Shown piece after piece: positions 46,201 to 57,922 of a DNA stretch of 64,000 bases. Within the stretch, counting starts at the first letter, position 1; each line of letters opens with the position of its first letter. The position numbers and the translations under genes were made by a program. The stretch spans positions 62,001 through 126,000 of the forward strand of contig JAKSZP010018514.1 in assembly GCA_022478985.1 (NCBI GenBank), written 5' to 3'. Source of the DNA: Massospora cicadina (lineage: Eukaryota > Entomophthoromycota > Entomophthoromycetes > Entomophthorales > Entomophthoraceae). A model generated the notes under the pieces. That model was given only the letters and a program-made list of their open reading frames with translations. It was not told the origin of the DNA and did no database searches.

Positions 46201-46885
46201 CCCAGCATTGATGCCCAAAAATTTTACTTTTAAACAAAGGGTTATATTTCACCTCACAGGTAGTCCAAGACCTTAAATTACTTTTTGGCACTAAAATTAA
46301 AGTTTCGCCGCCCCACACAACCTATCATTTAATGGGGCAGTGGAACGCACTAACAGTATCCTTGTCTCTAGTTTATGTAAGATGGCTGCCTCTGACCCTT
46401 CTCGCTGAATCATTATCTACCCAGCGCGTTGCTTGCCTACCAGATAAACTACCACCTTGTCATTAAAATGTCCCCTTTAAAGCTCTATATAAACGTGCTC
46501 CATGGTCACCAAATAGCATTCAGCCTTTGCTTAAAGCCTCCACTCCTGAGAACTCTGATTTAACTATGAGGCTTTTAGCTAATAATTTTGTCCATCTCAA
46601 TCCTAGCCACGCAAGACATTGTCACTACCACTGAAAGGGAGACATCCTAATTTAATGTCAACTGACCCTCCTTACCAATTTTTCAATTAGGTGGCCTCGT
46701 TCTCTTCTAACACCATTGACCTGGAGGTTGACAAAATAAAATTGACATTCTTTCTTATGGACCTTATAAGGTCGTTCATAAGGTGAACTTTGAGTACTCC
46801 ATACCAATGTCAATCAAGGGACAGTGGTGAATCAGGTGCGTGGACGGTTCCTATAGAACTATAAAACCCTCCAACCAGATCTTTA
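43281..46885 (+). pseudogene. A4 pol: protease, dUTPase-like, RT, RNase H, integrase
   Basis: Protease carries VFDSGSPVNVIF near 43468. The dUTPase-like domain (43952-44169) is entered separately. RT (44390-45080) reads YWQVELTPED, MTQGLFNKIDIFQRAMDGI and VYLNNITVF: the catalytic Asp pair has become Asn-Asn, two G to A changes. RNase H (45240-45640) reads FMDAS and YSITERECLIVLLDIKYFW. Integrase (45860-46880) reads GPLSIISIDVISPLPTG and ends in GTVVNQVRGRFL before the purine tract at about 46884-46892. There is no chromodomain. Many stops; not functional. Confidence 0.88.
43952..44169 (+). other. dUTPase-like domain of A4, best preserved copy
   Basis: The plus-strand frame reads QVITDT, INIPSRYLLEV, LGILDPSYAISISVLLANHT and, after a frame change, AAYVRLLPV. 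GILDPSY matches the dUTPase box GVIDxxY with its catalytic Asp, ISVLLANHTDK the following strand and AYVRLLPV the GDRIAQLI tail. Stops occur at two positions. A1 keeps only the NNPIAYVR tail, A3 both ends. The position between protease and RT is the same as in C1. Confidence 0.75.
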
Positions 46886-46893
46886 GGGGGCGT

Positions 46894-47359
46894 TGTCAGG
46901 ATTTGAGATGATGAGCAAGCCAAGATCCCTGCTTCCAAATTGGGACTCAACTGGTTTTCTCTTGAACTAGCTCTAACAGAACCCTATTATTAAGGCATTA
47001 AAACCAATTCAATCAGAAAGCGTCACGCATGAGAATCAATGGAATTACCTTCAGAAATTTCATCTCCGCTTCCTGAATCACTAGAGCCACTTCAATTACC
47101 GATGTGGTCACAAGAACGATGCAGTACAATGAGGGCGCCATCCAGGTGGTCAATCTGGAATGCAGTAATAGATCCTGATCTCGTAGGGCCATAAAGGTCA
47201 CGAAGGCACCATGTCCCCACGCACTCTATAGCTAGTGACGCTTTCTAACATTATAAAGTATTCTATATTGCCTCCATCTTTTCGTTTTTCAACCTCTCTT
47301 CTAATTTTCAGCTTCAAGCCCATTTTCTGACTTTTTTAACAATTAAGAGAACTGTTACA
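46894..47359 (+). repeat. A4 3' LTR
   Basis: It starts TGTCAGGATTTGAG directly after the purine tract TTTAGGGGGCGT and ends AACTGTTACA. Partner of 31862-32328. Confidence 0.88.
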
Positions 47360-48363
47360 CTGAGACCTCTGATTGGGCAAAGGTCTTTATGGAATGAGAT
47401 ATTATTACTGGACATAGTGCAGTTAGAAAACTCACCAATGGTTAAAACCTTTATATATCTATGATGGAATGCTCAAACCATTCTATGATGATTTGGATGC
47501 CTCTATCACTTTTCTCCAGCATAATATGCCCAATATAAGGTTCCAACACCAAGCAGTTGCTCCTTAGACTCCATTTTACATGGTAAGCATTGACATCGTA
47601 GGTCCTCTGCCTACTGGAGTCCACGGTCACCATTATATAATTCTAGCTGTAGATCACTTTACTAAATGATTAAAGCTGTATTTATCCTTATGTATCACTG
47701 CTTAAGCAACCGCCTTAATTTTGTACCAGCAACTCTTCACCCAGCATGGTAAACCAAGGGTGGTTTTATCCTTAAAATCCTAGTTTCAACTCAGAAGTTA
47801 TTTGAGAAATAACTGCCCTATTTGGTACTTTCCAGGATTTAGAAGCACCTTACAACCACTCTACTAATAGATCTGTAGAATAATCTAACGGCAATATTAT
47901 CTTTATTCTGAGAAAGATGGCTTCTACTGACCTGCTGTGATGCATTTCCTATTAAGTGACCTACTTGCCTATTGGGTTAGCTACACAGGGTTATAAAATG
48001 TCCCCATAGAGGGCGCTTTAAGGTAGGGAACAATTCTTACCAATAGTTTGCAACTCTTGCTGATGATGATGACTACCAAAACTGTCAAATTCACTCTGCA
48101 AGTCTTAACCAATGAGATTATCTGAATGAAGTCCTTGGCTATGGAAGCTTTAATGCATAATACGACCAATGAGCTTTGACAAAGCAATTTATGACGACCC
48201 TCTTTGCCAGTGTACCACTTGGGGACTTAGTAATTTTATATCACCATCACCCTTTGAAAAAACCATCAAGCTTATAATTCTACTAGTCTGGTCCATATAA
48301 AGTCCTTTATAATCATGAGCCAAAATATCTTATTTACAGCATTGATAAGGGTATGGTCATTCT
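47360..48363 (+). pseudogene. A5: family A integrase remnant
   Basis: A frame from about 47580 reads MVSIDIVGPLPTGVHGHHYI and ILAVDHFTK, the family A integrase core. The second Asp box (near 47770) and a C-terminal SIDKGMVILGT (about 48340) follow. It abuts the A4 LTR on the left and the A6 LTR on the right. Several stops. Confidence 0.75.
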
Positions 48364-48828
48364 TGGCACAACAGTTCACTTGACTGTAGCCAAAATAGAA
48401 AGGACTCAAAGATGTAAACTAACAGAGAGGTCAATGAAGACAAAAAGATGGGGCGAAATAGACAAAGTTAGTTAAAAGATCTTGCTATTTATAGGGTGAG
48501 TGGGGTAACTATGCCAAGAGGACAGTATGGCCTTTTATGATCAGGATTTTTCACTGCCTTCCAGATTGACCGCCCTGTTGATGCCCTCATTGTTCTGCAT
48601 AGTACTTGTGATTACAATAGTGGTAATCACGCCCCTCAAGGTTTGGGAAGTGGAGGTGCAATATAAGAAGATATCTTTATAGATTTTCAAGCTTGTGATT
48701 CTTCCTGATTAAAATTCTCATTGGTGCCTTCAAGGATGAGTTTTAATTGTGAGGTCTCAAGAGTTGACTTGTGAGGGCTCAATTCAGAAGTAGGGTTTTT
48801 GACTTACTCATTATTTTAAATACTGACA
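48364..48828 (-). repeat. A6 LTR, minus strand
   Basis: On the minus strand it begins TGTCAGTATTTAAAATAATG and shares AACAATGAGGGCATC, GGTCAATCTGGAA and GTGAACTGTTG with the A4 LTRs. It has landed in the integrase tail of A5. It is preceded by the family A pol tail and purine tract (next entry), so it is a 3' LTR. Confidence 0.8.
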
Positions 48829-49078
48829 ATGTCCCCCTCAAGATTTGTCAGAGGGGGGTATAGGGCCATTGAACTTAACCATGTATTTTATTCACCACTG
48901 TCCCCCAATTGATGTCAGCATTAAAGTGCTCAGGGTTCACCTTATGGATGACCATGTAAGGTCCAGACCAAAGTTCGTTGAGCTTTTTCTGTTGACCTCT
49001 GGGTCAATAGTGATAAAAGATAACAAGGTCACTTAATTGCTAAATTTGTAAGGTGTGTCAGCTAATATTAAAACAGGA
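48829..49078 (-). pseudogene. A6: family A integrase tail
   Basis: On the minus strand the frame reads ADTPYKFSN, then GDLVIFYHY, SGPYMVIHKVNPEHF, WGTVVNKIHG and a purine tract CTTGAGGGGGACAT. This aligns with A1 (GDLILFYHHRLGG) and A4. The element is cut at 49079 by the B2 LTR. Confidence 0.75.
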
Positions 49079-50115
49079 TGTTTCACAGAGGGGGTGCTTG
49101 AACACTGCCACAAGGCAGTTGGGCAAGAGGGCCCAGGTAAGTGCATAAAAGAAGGATAACCCTGCTGTGGTAATATCCCATGATATGAGTGTTTGAGGAA
49201 CTCATGACTAAAAAATTCTGGATGACAGCAAGGACTATAATAGCACAAAGCAGGAGGGTCTGACCTCCAAAAGGTGCATACAAGGACAAAAATGCCGTGT
49301 CAAAGTATGAATTGTGGTCCATGAGCAGTTTCACTTAGGTTTCAACAAAAATGAATTTTAAATCCAAGTTTTTATTTCCAAATTTATTTAATTTATCAAA
49401 ATAATATAGAAGACAAAGCTGCTTTGAGCAACTTTTTCAGTTTACATTTATACTTTAGGTACTAGGGAAAGCAGGTCTTCTTCTCCGCAGAGTCTTCAGA
49501 CAATTTCTTGACGGTAGGCACAAACTGAGGACCTGTTCCCTCGATTTGCATGTCTAGGCCCACTCCAGAACTCGGCATGAGTACTTTCATAGTTATTAAA
49601 CCTTTTTTTGCATTCATTTTTGCATTTTAAAACGTTCTCAAAACATGTCCTTACGTTGAAATCTTTATCTATAAAAGCTTGATTATTTAAAAAGGATTTG
49701 GCGGCATCTGATTCACCAGATTGCCATTTTTGAGAGGCTAATCCAGACTCAACCAAAGTGGCAGCATATGGTTGGCCAGAGCGCCATTTACAAGTATTTA
49801 CATCCTTGTAACTTTTTTAGTAATATTATTTTTGCAGCATCTGGTTGGCCAGAGAGGCATTTACGATAAAAAACTCTCCTCATTGACACATTTAGTAAAT
49901 TTTAAATTTAGCAGCATCTAATTTGCAAGAGCACCATTTATGAGTATTCCTTCCTCATCAACATTGATGTTTAATAAGATTAGTTTTTGGGGCATATGAT
50001 CACCAGAATGCCATTTTTGATATCCTCTGCAATTGTAAGCTCCACTTTGGTCCTGGTGTTCGCAACAGGGAATATTAGGGCTATATGACTATCAGGCAAC
50101 GCCTTGACCATTACA
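49079..50115 (-). repeat. B2 3' LTR
   Basis: On the minus strand it starts TGTAATGGTCAAGGCGTTGC as in B1 and ends TGTGAAACA. It contains the hydrophobic frame of the B LTR (49334-49083) and tandem phrases GGCAGCATCTGGTTGGCC, recurring four times between 49700 and 50000, which correspond to the AACCAGATGC repeats of the B1 LTR. Confidence 0.85.
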
Positions 50116-53100
50116 TCATCCCCCTCAGATGAGAGCCACCTTTGGCTCCAGAACTCCTCCACCTTCTTTGGGCAGTTGCTGCAGTTATCAGCAGTTTGTC
50201 AGGAGGATTCTTCCACCAGGTAGCCTAACCACTTCACCAGGTACCAACGCTTCCTTCAGGAGATTATTTTGGCCTGATTTCCTCCACCTCATACTAAGCC
50301 TCTTCTGGTTTGCCCAAGTGAGCTGGCTCTGGCCTCTTTAGAAGAGGACCTTTGAAATTCCTAGGTTACAAAACATGCATCACTGAATGAACGCAATATC
50401 CCTCAGGGAACTCAAGTTTGTAGGCTAATCCATTAACTGATAAAGGACCTTGAATGGGCCTGGAGAGATTAGTGTAAATTTCTTGAAGCTAGTAGGGACC
50501 AAGTAGTTCTTTGAGTTATTCATCACCAGGTCTCCCTTTCTTTAGAAAGTTCCTTGGATTGCCAATCATCAAACTTCTTCATCTACATCTCAACCACTTT
50601 CATTAATTTCGCTCATATTTTTTTCAGGTTATTCTTCATCTCAGCTGCAAGGCTATTTGCTTATGGGTTTGGACTTCTGGGGTGGTTTTCCACCATCTTA
50701 GAGTGGTAAACATAGTTCACCAGGAAGTGCAACATTACTGCGACAAGTACACTAAATTGTTATAAAGTAGATTGGGCTTATATCAGCCAGTTGGTCCAGC
50801 GTTCTTGTTTAGTGGTCATGTAGCAGCACAGGTACTGCTCAAGGAATTGATTAAATCATTTGGTTTGACCATTGGGCTGTGGGTGGTAGGCCAATGATCT
50901 GTAAGGTTTAATCTAAAGATTCTTCAGTTGGTGTTTTGAGAAATGTGAGATGAATTGTGTTTTTCTATCTGACACTATCTCCCTTGGGTAGGTTATACGG
51001 GGAACACCTCATTCACAAAAATCTCTGCCATGCTCTTTGCCATGACCTTGGAAGTACACAAAAAGAATTTGGAATACTTAGTCAGTCTTTTAACTACCAC
51101 CTTGACAACATCATAACCTTTAGTTCTTGGAAGCCCCAATATGAAATCCACACTTAGTGAGGACTATGGCATCTCCACAATCTGGAGGGGCTTCAGTTTC
51201 TCTAAGGGCTTCTGCTATTTGTTTGAATTGGGTGCAGGTTATGCATTACAAGATGTACTTCCTCAAAGAACTAGGCATCCCAGCCATGAGTATTTTAAGG
51301 AAAATAGCTCTATAGTTTCTATGTCCCCAGGTGTCCCGCCAAGGGGTTGTCGTGGAATACGCTTATCACTTCCTCCTGGAGCTCATGGCTTGGAAGCCAC
51401 AGGTGCCCTTTGTAAGGATGAGGCCCTTCTCTTTATGGTAAATTTTTGTGATATTAATTCTCAATCCCCTCCTCTAGGTCCCAGAGTGTGGCCTCATACT
51501 CTAAATGTCTCTGTGCAGCCCAAAGCTTGTCCTTCAATTTGTGAGTGGCATATTGGATGGTGGCAAACACGTTTGGAGGCAACATAGTAGTCATGTTGTA
51601 TTCATCCAGCTCCTTCTTTGGGAATACCATTTCTGGGTATCTTTTCAGAAAATCTGAGATGAGGTTGCTCTATCACGGCTTTACTTAATTCTAAAATTAT
51701 TTTGTAACAGTTAAGATGCCACCGGGCCTGGCACTGGTTACTTCACTTTGGGCTCTTGTAGAAGTTAATGTCGCGGTGCCTGTTCTGATCATAATTGAAT
51801 GCTGGGAATACAGAAATTGATGCTGCCATTTCTCCATAGCTTAGACAATAGCCAGGAGCTATTTATTTTACACAGGGTAGTTTGCCTCAGAGAGAAGCAT
51901 TCTCCTACTAAAATAGCTTATAGGATGTCTACCCTGTCTTCCCCTCTGGCAGAAGAACTGCCTTAATTGCAAAGTTTTAGGCGTCAATCTCCACTATGAA
52001 AGGCCGGTCAGCGTCAGAATAAGCATGTACAGGTGCAGTCATGAGGATATCTTTGATGGCTTGAAAAGCTTTCTCCTCCTCATCTTCCTACCAGAATGGC
52101 ACCTGTACTGCCAGGTGGGTCAAGGGTGCGGCGGTTCTGGAGAGGTCTTTGGCAAAACATCACAGAAAATTCATCACTTCAAAAAATTTAAACGCCAGTT
52201 CTATCTGTAGAGGGCCGACCACTTCATCACCGCCTTTAACTTGTTAGGGTATATGGCCGTCCCTTTTGGAAGACTATGTTTCCTAAGAAATAGATGAAGT
52301 TTTGTAAAAATCATATTTCAATGGCTTTAGGTAGATGTTATCCTTGTTAAGAGCTTTAGAAAGCTCAGCACGTCTCCTCTGTGCTCCTCTTTAGTCTTAG
52401 AGGATATTAGAATATTGTCCACATATGATACATAGCATTTTCTAATAAAGTTTTTCAAGGTTTTGTCAATGGTGTGCTGAAATACTTCTGGCATTACTGA
52501 GACTGAATGGCATCACTTTGTATTCAAACAATCTTATGTGGCACTTGAAGGCCATGTACTGTTGTGCTCTGGAAACACAGTAACTTTGTGGAACGCGTCA
52601 ACCAAGTCCATTTTGGGGAAGATCTGACTCCCTGAAATCATCTGGGAGATGGGCTTCATCAACAGAATGGGATATGGGTCAGACTTGGTTATTGCTTTCA
52701 ACTGCCAGTAATCTACACATGGTCGGAGCTCTCTACTTGATTTAAAAACCAGGAGTATGTGAAACACCTTAAAAAAAGGGTACGATCATCATACGTTCAA
52801 GCATCTCTTTAATATATGCTTTTAGGGCCGCCTTTGTCTTTAGTTTATGGGGTAGAAAGGGCAACCCTTTTTGGAATTCTGCGTCATTTTTGAACTTGAA
52901 CGTAAAGTGGAAGGCCCATTTGGGGAAGTTGATGGAGTATTATTCTTCTGTAACAGGTGTGTATATGTTTGACCTCTTCTGGGATGTCCATTACAAGTTC
53001 CATCTCCAAGCACAGAATTCATCCCAGCCTTCCTTCCATCAGCAGTGAAGAAATCTAGTGCAACAGGAATTGATCCTTTGGATGCAGCATGACCAGGCGC

Positions 53101-54340
53101 TCCCCCAGTTTAAACTGAGGGGAGTACTATTGCAACCACCGCATGCCTAGGATTATGTGGTGAAGCAGGTTTCTGATAGCGCTAAATGCTTCTTAGTACT
53201 TGAGAGGCCCATGCTGAAGCATCACCTGGGGTTTGACTTCTCAACATTCTACTGATTTGGAGGTGTCAACTAGTGTAACGTTACACTTCCATTCCAATCT
53301 TGGGTTCAATCTTTGTCCTAACCTAACATCTAAATAATAGTCCTCTGCCCCTGTGCCTACCAGAGACTAGAGTTTGTCTTCAAACCTTCCCTTGTTTCCC
53401 CCAATTTTGTAATGAATTTGGAACATAGAGATAAGACAAAGTTTTTTATTTTATTGATAGAAGCAGCGCACGCAATTCATGTGGAAGTTGCAGGTAGGAC
53501 TGAAAGTGCACTCTTTAGGATTTTTAGTGAGTCACACCATTGGAAGAGCTGCTAGGTGATCCTTGATAGGGCTCCTGCGAGGAGCTGGAAACAGGCTCAG
53601 ACTCAGCGCTGCAGCCATGGAACTTCCCATGTTGTGTCATGGGTGTATTTCTCTTGAGTTGACGCCAGTTGCCCCTTCACCTGAGTCACAACTGAGACTT
53701 CCTCATTGAGGGTGGCTCTCAGGAAAGTGGCAGCCATGGCGGTGAGGATGTCAGGTTGGAGATCCTGGAGGAACATACGCACAATCTGGGAGGAGATGAC
53801 TTTGGCTGCCTTGGCCAAGGGGCGGTAAACATGAGCTTACTCCATGACCAACATTTTCCCTTTTATGAGGGTCAGGAGGGAAGACCAAGCTGTGTCTTTG
53901 AAGTCATTGGGTGTGGCCACTCTCTCAACCAATCGGAGACATACATCCAGGGTAGGAGGAAGCGCTGAATGTTTTTACAATAGCTCAGTGAACCAGTCTG
54001 AAAAGTTTTTGGCAGAGCGGCCACTATTTAAACAATCTGGAGCAACATGAGTGGTTTCTCATGAGGCGGAGGTCAGTAAGGCCTGAAGTTTAATATGAGA
54101 GAAGGTTTCATTTAATGTGCTTAGCTCCCCAGGAGTGAGAGCCTGTTGTAAAAATGGTAAGGGCTGCTTATAATAGGAGTGGAGTTGAACATGCCCGCAA
54201 AAAGAGAGGAAATAGGTGGCTTCTCTTTTAAGGAACAGGAGAGAGAAGATGACCATCAAAAACGTGGTTGGGTGTTAATACCATGAAGGTAAGGCGCGTT
54301 CTGAAGGATTATTCACCATATCTAGAAACAAAAACATCAT
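50116..54340 (-). pseudogene. B2 gag-pol, 5' LTR missing
   Basis: Minus strand: gag at about 54330-53590 (QALTPGELSTLNETFSHIK, AKAAKVISSQIVRMF), protease region 53450-53200, RT 53020-52280 (LVFKSSRELRPCVDYWQLKA, ISQMISGSQIFPKMDLVDAF), RNase H and linker 52100-51600, integrase about 51590-50400 and chromodomain 50290-50150 (YLVKWLGYLVEESS, CPKKVEEFWS). It is colinear with B1 but more decayed, with many stops. The right end stops in the gag leader near 54340 without an LTR. Confidence 0.85.
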
Positions 54341-55203
54341 GCTAAATAAGCTACATTAATATAAAGAACATCACTTTCTATTAGTTGCTCTGGAAGGTTT
54401 TCTAACAGGTCTTAAGCTATAGCCTCAAACAGGATAGAGCTCCAAAAATAAAATCACGAGTCCATTGGCTATGTAGGCGTCTTAGAAGGTACAACACTAT
54501 CAAAGAGATTCCTATACTAAATATTATCAGCTTTGTTTCGTCCCTAATGAGTGGCAGCGCTTAAGTGCTACAATATTTTAGCTCTAGGATTCCCTTTCTT
54601 GAAGTCCATGGTTCCATATATCCAATTGTGAAACAAGATGATGTTAAAATTTATAAAAGATATTTTAAATCTTTATGTTTTAGTAGGGGGATTCTAGAAG
54701 ACAAAATTGCATAATCACCTTCTCTTGCTAGTTTTCTATACTTAAAGATAAGGGAGCTGTGGAATTGCGCTTAGTAAAGATCCCATGAAGTAGACAGATT
54801 GGCCCTTAGGGGCCTATTCAAGAATTTTGAACCTTAAAATCATGTCAGAACTGTTCTAGATTGTTAATAGGATTTTGGGCAATTTTAAATTATATTTTAA
54901 ATTTAAGTTACTTAGATTAAAATTTATTGACCTCTGATTCATTCTCAAAAACTTTTGTTTTGAAGGTCCATATTTCAACAAAAAATTATTTGAGGTGGGT
55001 CGACCTTGGGACAAATACACCACACCAAGAAATCTTCTAGCCAGTACAGGTTTTGAACTCAAAACCTACACTAGGGTGGAAGCAGTTTTACCTGCAGGCT
55101 AACCACCCCTTCCATATTTCAAAAATGTGTAATATCAATTATTCATGTTAAATCCAAATTAGAATTTGTCAATTACTTTTAATGGGCCAAAACCCTAACA
55201 CCC
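54341..55203 (-). repeat. Probable D2 3' LTR, containing a SINE
   Basis: On the minus strand TGTTAGGGTTTTGGCCC follows a G-rich tract (CAGGCGGG) just downstream of the D2 integrase tail, at the place expected for a 3' LTR. No second copy is present, so the left limit is arbitrary. No gene is seen. Confidence 0.35.
54979..55110 (-). mobile_element. tRNA-derived SINE with 12-bp target duplication
   Basis: The 132-bp unit is flanked by TCCATATTTCAA at 54967-54978 and 55111-55122. On the minus strand it starts GGGGTGGTTAGCCTGCAGGT, an A-box-like sequence, and has GTTTTGAGTTCAAAAC about 35 bases further, a B-box-like T-arm with a stem. A tRNA-unrelated part and an A+T-rich tail follow next to the duplication. 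This is the structure of a Pol III SINE. It is not a functional tRNA gene: no acceptor pairing is found. Confidence 0.7.
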
Positions 55204-55986
55204 GCCTGTTTATTCTTAGTATCCCCCTTAGGGAAACTAAGGCCATGCGGTGGTCAGGCATAGCCTTCACCCTCACAGCCAGGTGCTGTTCCCAATGTTC
55301 AGAAAGGACCAACAAGAAAGACACATTGCCTAAATCCTCCTCAAACACATGAGGACCAGAAAGATTGCTTTTGCACTTCCAAAAAAAGGTCCTTCAAATT
55401 CATGTGTCATGTATCTAGCATCACTTGCAACACCACCTTGATGTCATTGGTGGGAAGGCGTTTATGATCCACAAACCGCTTGTAATCACTTATTGCCTTC
55501 GTCAGGTGCTCCTAAATCAGAGATTGGGAACTCCAAATTCTCTGAAGCTGCTCCTCAGTGAAAGATACTTTATGGTGAGGATAAGGACCAATAGGAATGA
55601 GGGGTTATACCACAGGGTAGCTTCATAGGGGATAAACCATTGAAAAATGGAGCGTTGTATGCAAACTGCATCAGGGAAAAGATTAGCGGCCCAGGTATCT
55701 TGTGTGGTGGAGGCATAGCAGCAGATGTACTGTTTGAGGATCTGGTTGACCCACTCCATCTGCCCATCCAACTGAAAATAATATGCCATGAACTGGCACA
55801 GATGGATCTTCAAGATAGTCAAGATGGCAGTCCAAAACTGGGCTGTAAACTGCGGTCCCTGTTGCTTACCACCTCTTGGGGTAAACCAAACATAAAGAAA
55901 ACATGGCAGACAAGAATCTGGGCCATAACTTGGAAGTAATAGCATACATAAAAATGATAATTAAAGAGAATTTTGTGACTCTCTCT
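55204..55986 (-). pseudogene. D2 integrase, C-terminal part
   Basis: On the minus strand: VFFMFGLPQEVVSNRD, GPQFTAQFWTAILTILKIHL, YYFQLDGQMEWVNQILKQY and WAANLFPDAV, the second half of a gypsy integrase core with its Glu box (QMEWVNQ). The frame is broken in several places. It is interrupted at 55987 by a LINE-like insertion and resumes at 57908-57923. It resembles D1 integrase more than A, B or C. Confidence 0.8.
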
Positions 55987-57907
55987 TTCCATTCGTTGTA
56001 AATTTATGAGCAAGATTACACAAATTTAATAAAAGCAAAGCCTAATCACCCATTTTAGTTTCGCTCCAATGTCCTCAGATTCTCTGCCGCCTGCTCCAGT
56101 GTGTGGCAGCGGAGAAACTCCCCCCAACATTTTCTATCTGACAGGAAAACGCGCTCAGACTGGTTCACCCAGTCATTCCAAACCCATGGGACAATTCGTT
56201 CCTCCCAAGGATCTTGACGCCCACCTTGCTCATACTCAAGCAGTACCTCAATGCCCCCTGGTGCTCCCCCAGAGCAACATGCACTACGGCATAAGGGTTG
56301 AATATGGGAAACTATTCCCATACCATGACTGAGCCATTATCAAAATGGCACAGGTGGTGATGACACCCACCGGATTTATAGATTTCAGCCCCTACAAGGG
56401 GTATTTTGACCTTGGATTCACCTGTGAAGCCAATGCTGCCACTGCAGCAACTGTGCCCCTGGTATTCCAGGGCACCCCTCTCCCCACAAATTGGACCTGA
56501 CTCCCAGCGAACACCACTTTGGTGGTCCAGCTTGCTGGTTTGCCCACCCACCTCCCCCTGAAGTGCTCCACCAGGAGCTGATGGACGGTTTGGCAGCCTA
56601 TGGCTCCAACCCCATCTTACAATTTGTGGTCCAAATGGGGCCACATGACTTACTGGGCCTCAGGCATATGCCACAATCAGCCCTGAATTTAATAAAATTT
56701 CTGTGTCAATCCCCCTCACACCATTATTTCTTCAGCGCCTGACCATCCATTTTAGCCCATGTCGAGGGTGGGTGGATGATCTGTCCATCATGTTTTGAGT
56801 TGGACCACTCGAAATGCAAGTGCCCCTCCTTAGCCACTTCCAACAGATCAAATGACTTGTCTGCCAACCTCCAATCTGCCACCCACCCTGTACAAGTTCT
56901 GATATGGGGCACAATCCTACCTCCCCTCCTCCAAAACTGGAAGCTGCAGCTGCACTAGCAGCCACCAACCAGCCTCTTACTCGTCCCAATGCCACAAATG
57001 ATTCCTCCAATCAAGCATCAGATTAGATCCCAGTTTTATCCCATGCTTCCTCAAACGAATCAACTAAACCTCAACTGTATGCTGATTCCCTAATTAAATT
57101 CAACCAAAACCCATGGGAGTTATTGGCTGAAATTGATGAATCAGGTAAGCTCATTGAAGAACCATATCTGCAAATCAAGTGGTTCATTAATGCATAATGG
57201 GACGCTAAATACCCCCTTGACTATATACCCCACAGCCAAATGCTGAATCATTTTGCAGTGATCACCAGCTTGCAGTCAAAGCAACTGCAACACCAGATTG
57301 TCGCCCCCTTTATAAAGATGTTGCCAAATCAGTGGCGATGCTCACAGGAGGAATCCCACCTACTGTTATCCCTGAAAGTCTTACTCAAAAGAGTAAAATC
57401 ACAGTAAAACAGTTATACAAAATGTTAACGATGCTATCTAGAACGTGTCAACTATAGCGTGGAAACCCAAAAGCTAAAATTACCTGAATCAGCATCGCCA
57501 CATTCATTTATATTCCCAGATGTTTACATTAAAGCTGAAAAAGCTTTAACCAAATAATTCAGTGCCATTTATCTAACTAGCTTTTTCATTAAATACCAAT
57601 TATTAGAGATATCAAACCACATGCTGAAGATGCCCCAACGCCCTTACTGTCTGCCTTGACATGCACTTTACTTTGGGAGGAAGAAGATGCTGCTGAAGAT
57701 GAGTCCCCCAATCCCCCCTCCCCTTCCGCCATGTAGGGATAAGCGGTTTCCACTGCCCACCTAGTTGGTTGTTTTTGTTTGAAGTGTTTCACTCAATCCG
57801 CTCATTTGGGCGTTTTGTTTGAACCAATTAGTCATGATAGTTTTTAGTTTTAGTATTAGTTTTGATTTTGGTAATGTCTGTCCCCTGGTCGGCTTACCTC
57901 AAATAAA
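55987..57907 (+). mobile_element. ORF1-only LINE-like element with 15-bp target duplication
   Basis: TAAAGAGAATTTTGT occurs exactly at 55972-55986 and 57908-57922. The 1.92-kb insert has a leader, one degenerate gene and a 3' part ending in CTTACCTCAAATAAA. The inserted gene is related to ORF1 of the LINE at the right end of the window. There is no endonuclease or RT and no room for them. D2 integrase is continuous when the insert is removed. The long duplication and A-rich end indicate target-primed reverse transcription. Confidence 0.8.
56069..57590 (+). pseudogene. ORF1 (Gag-like) of the LINE-like element: RRM-like domain and CCHC knuckle
   Basis: ATG at 56069 opens MSSDSLPPAPVCGSGETPPN. 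After a TGA near 56328 the frame continues with GYFDLGFTCEANAATAA, TTLVVQLAGLPTHLPL, then after a frame change LHQELMDGLAAYGSNPILQF; this order aligns with GHYIDVGFTEAALADHAATL, WVTFSNLPTTVDPESLK and LHRGLMEFGSVLSVDF of the right-hand LINE. A zinc knuckle CPSCFELDHSKCKC (CX2CX4HX4C) follows at about 56782-56823. A C-terminal part (57080-57590; NPWELLAEIDESGKLIEE) is readable but unknown. RNA-binding Gag-like role from family knowledge. Confidence 0.7.
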
Positions 57908-57922
57908 TAAAGAGAATTTTGT

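Noticed and set aside
51141..51587. 148-codon plus-strand frame
   Set aside because: It is the complement of B2 integrase, which aligns with B1 on the minus strand.
54979..55110. Functional tRNA gene
   Set aside because: Box-like sequences are present, but no complete cloverleaf or acceptor stem pairing; target duplications show a SINE insertion.
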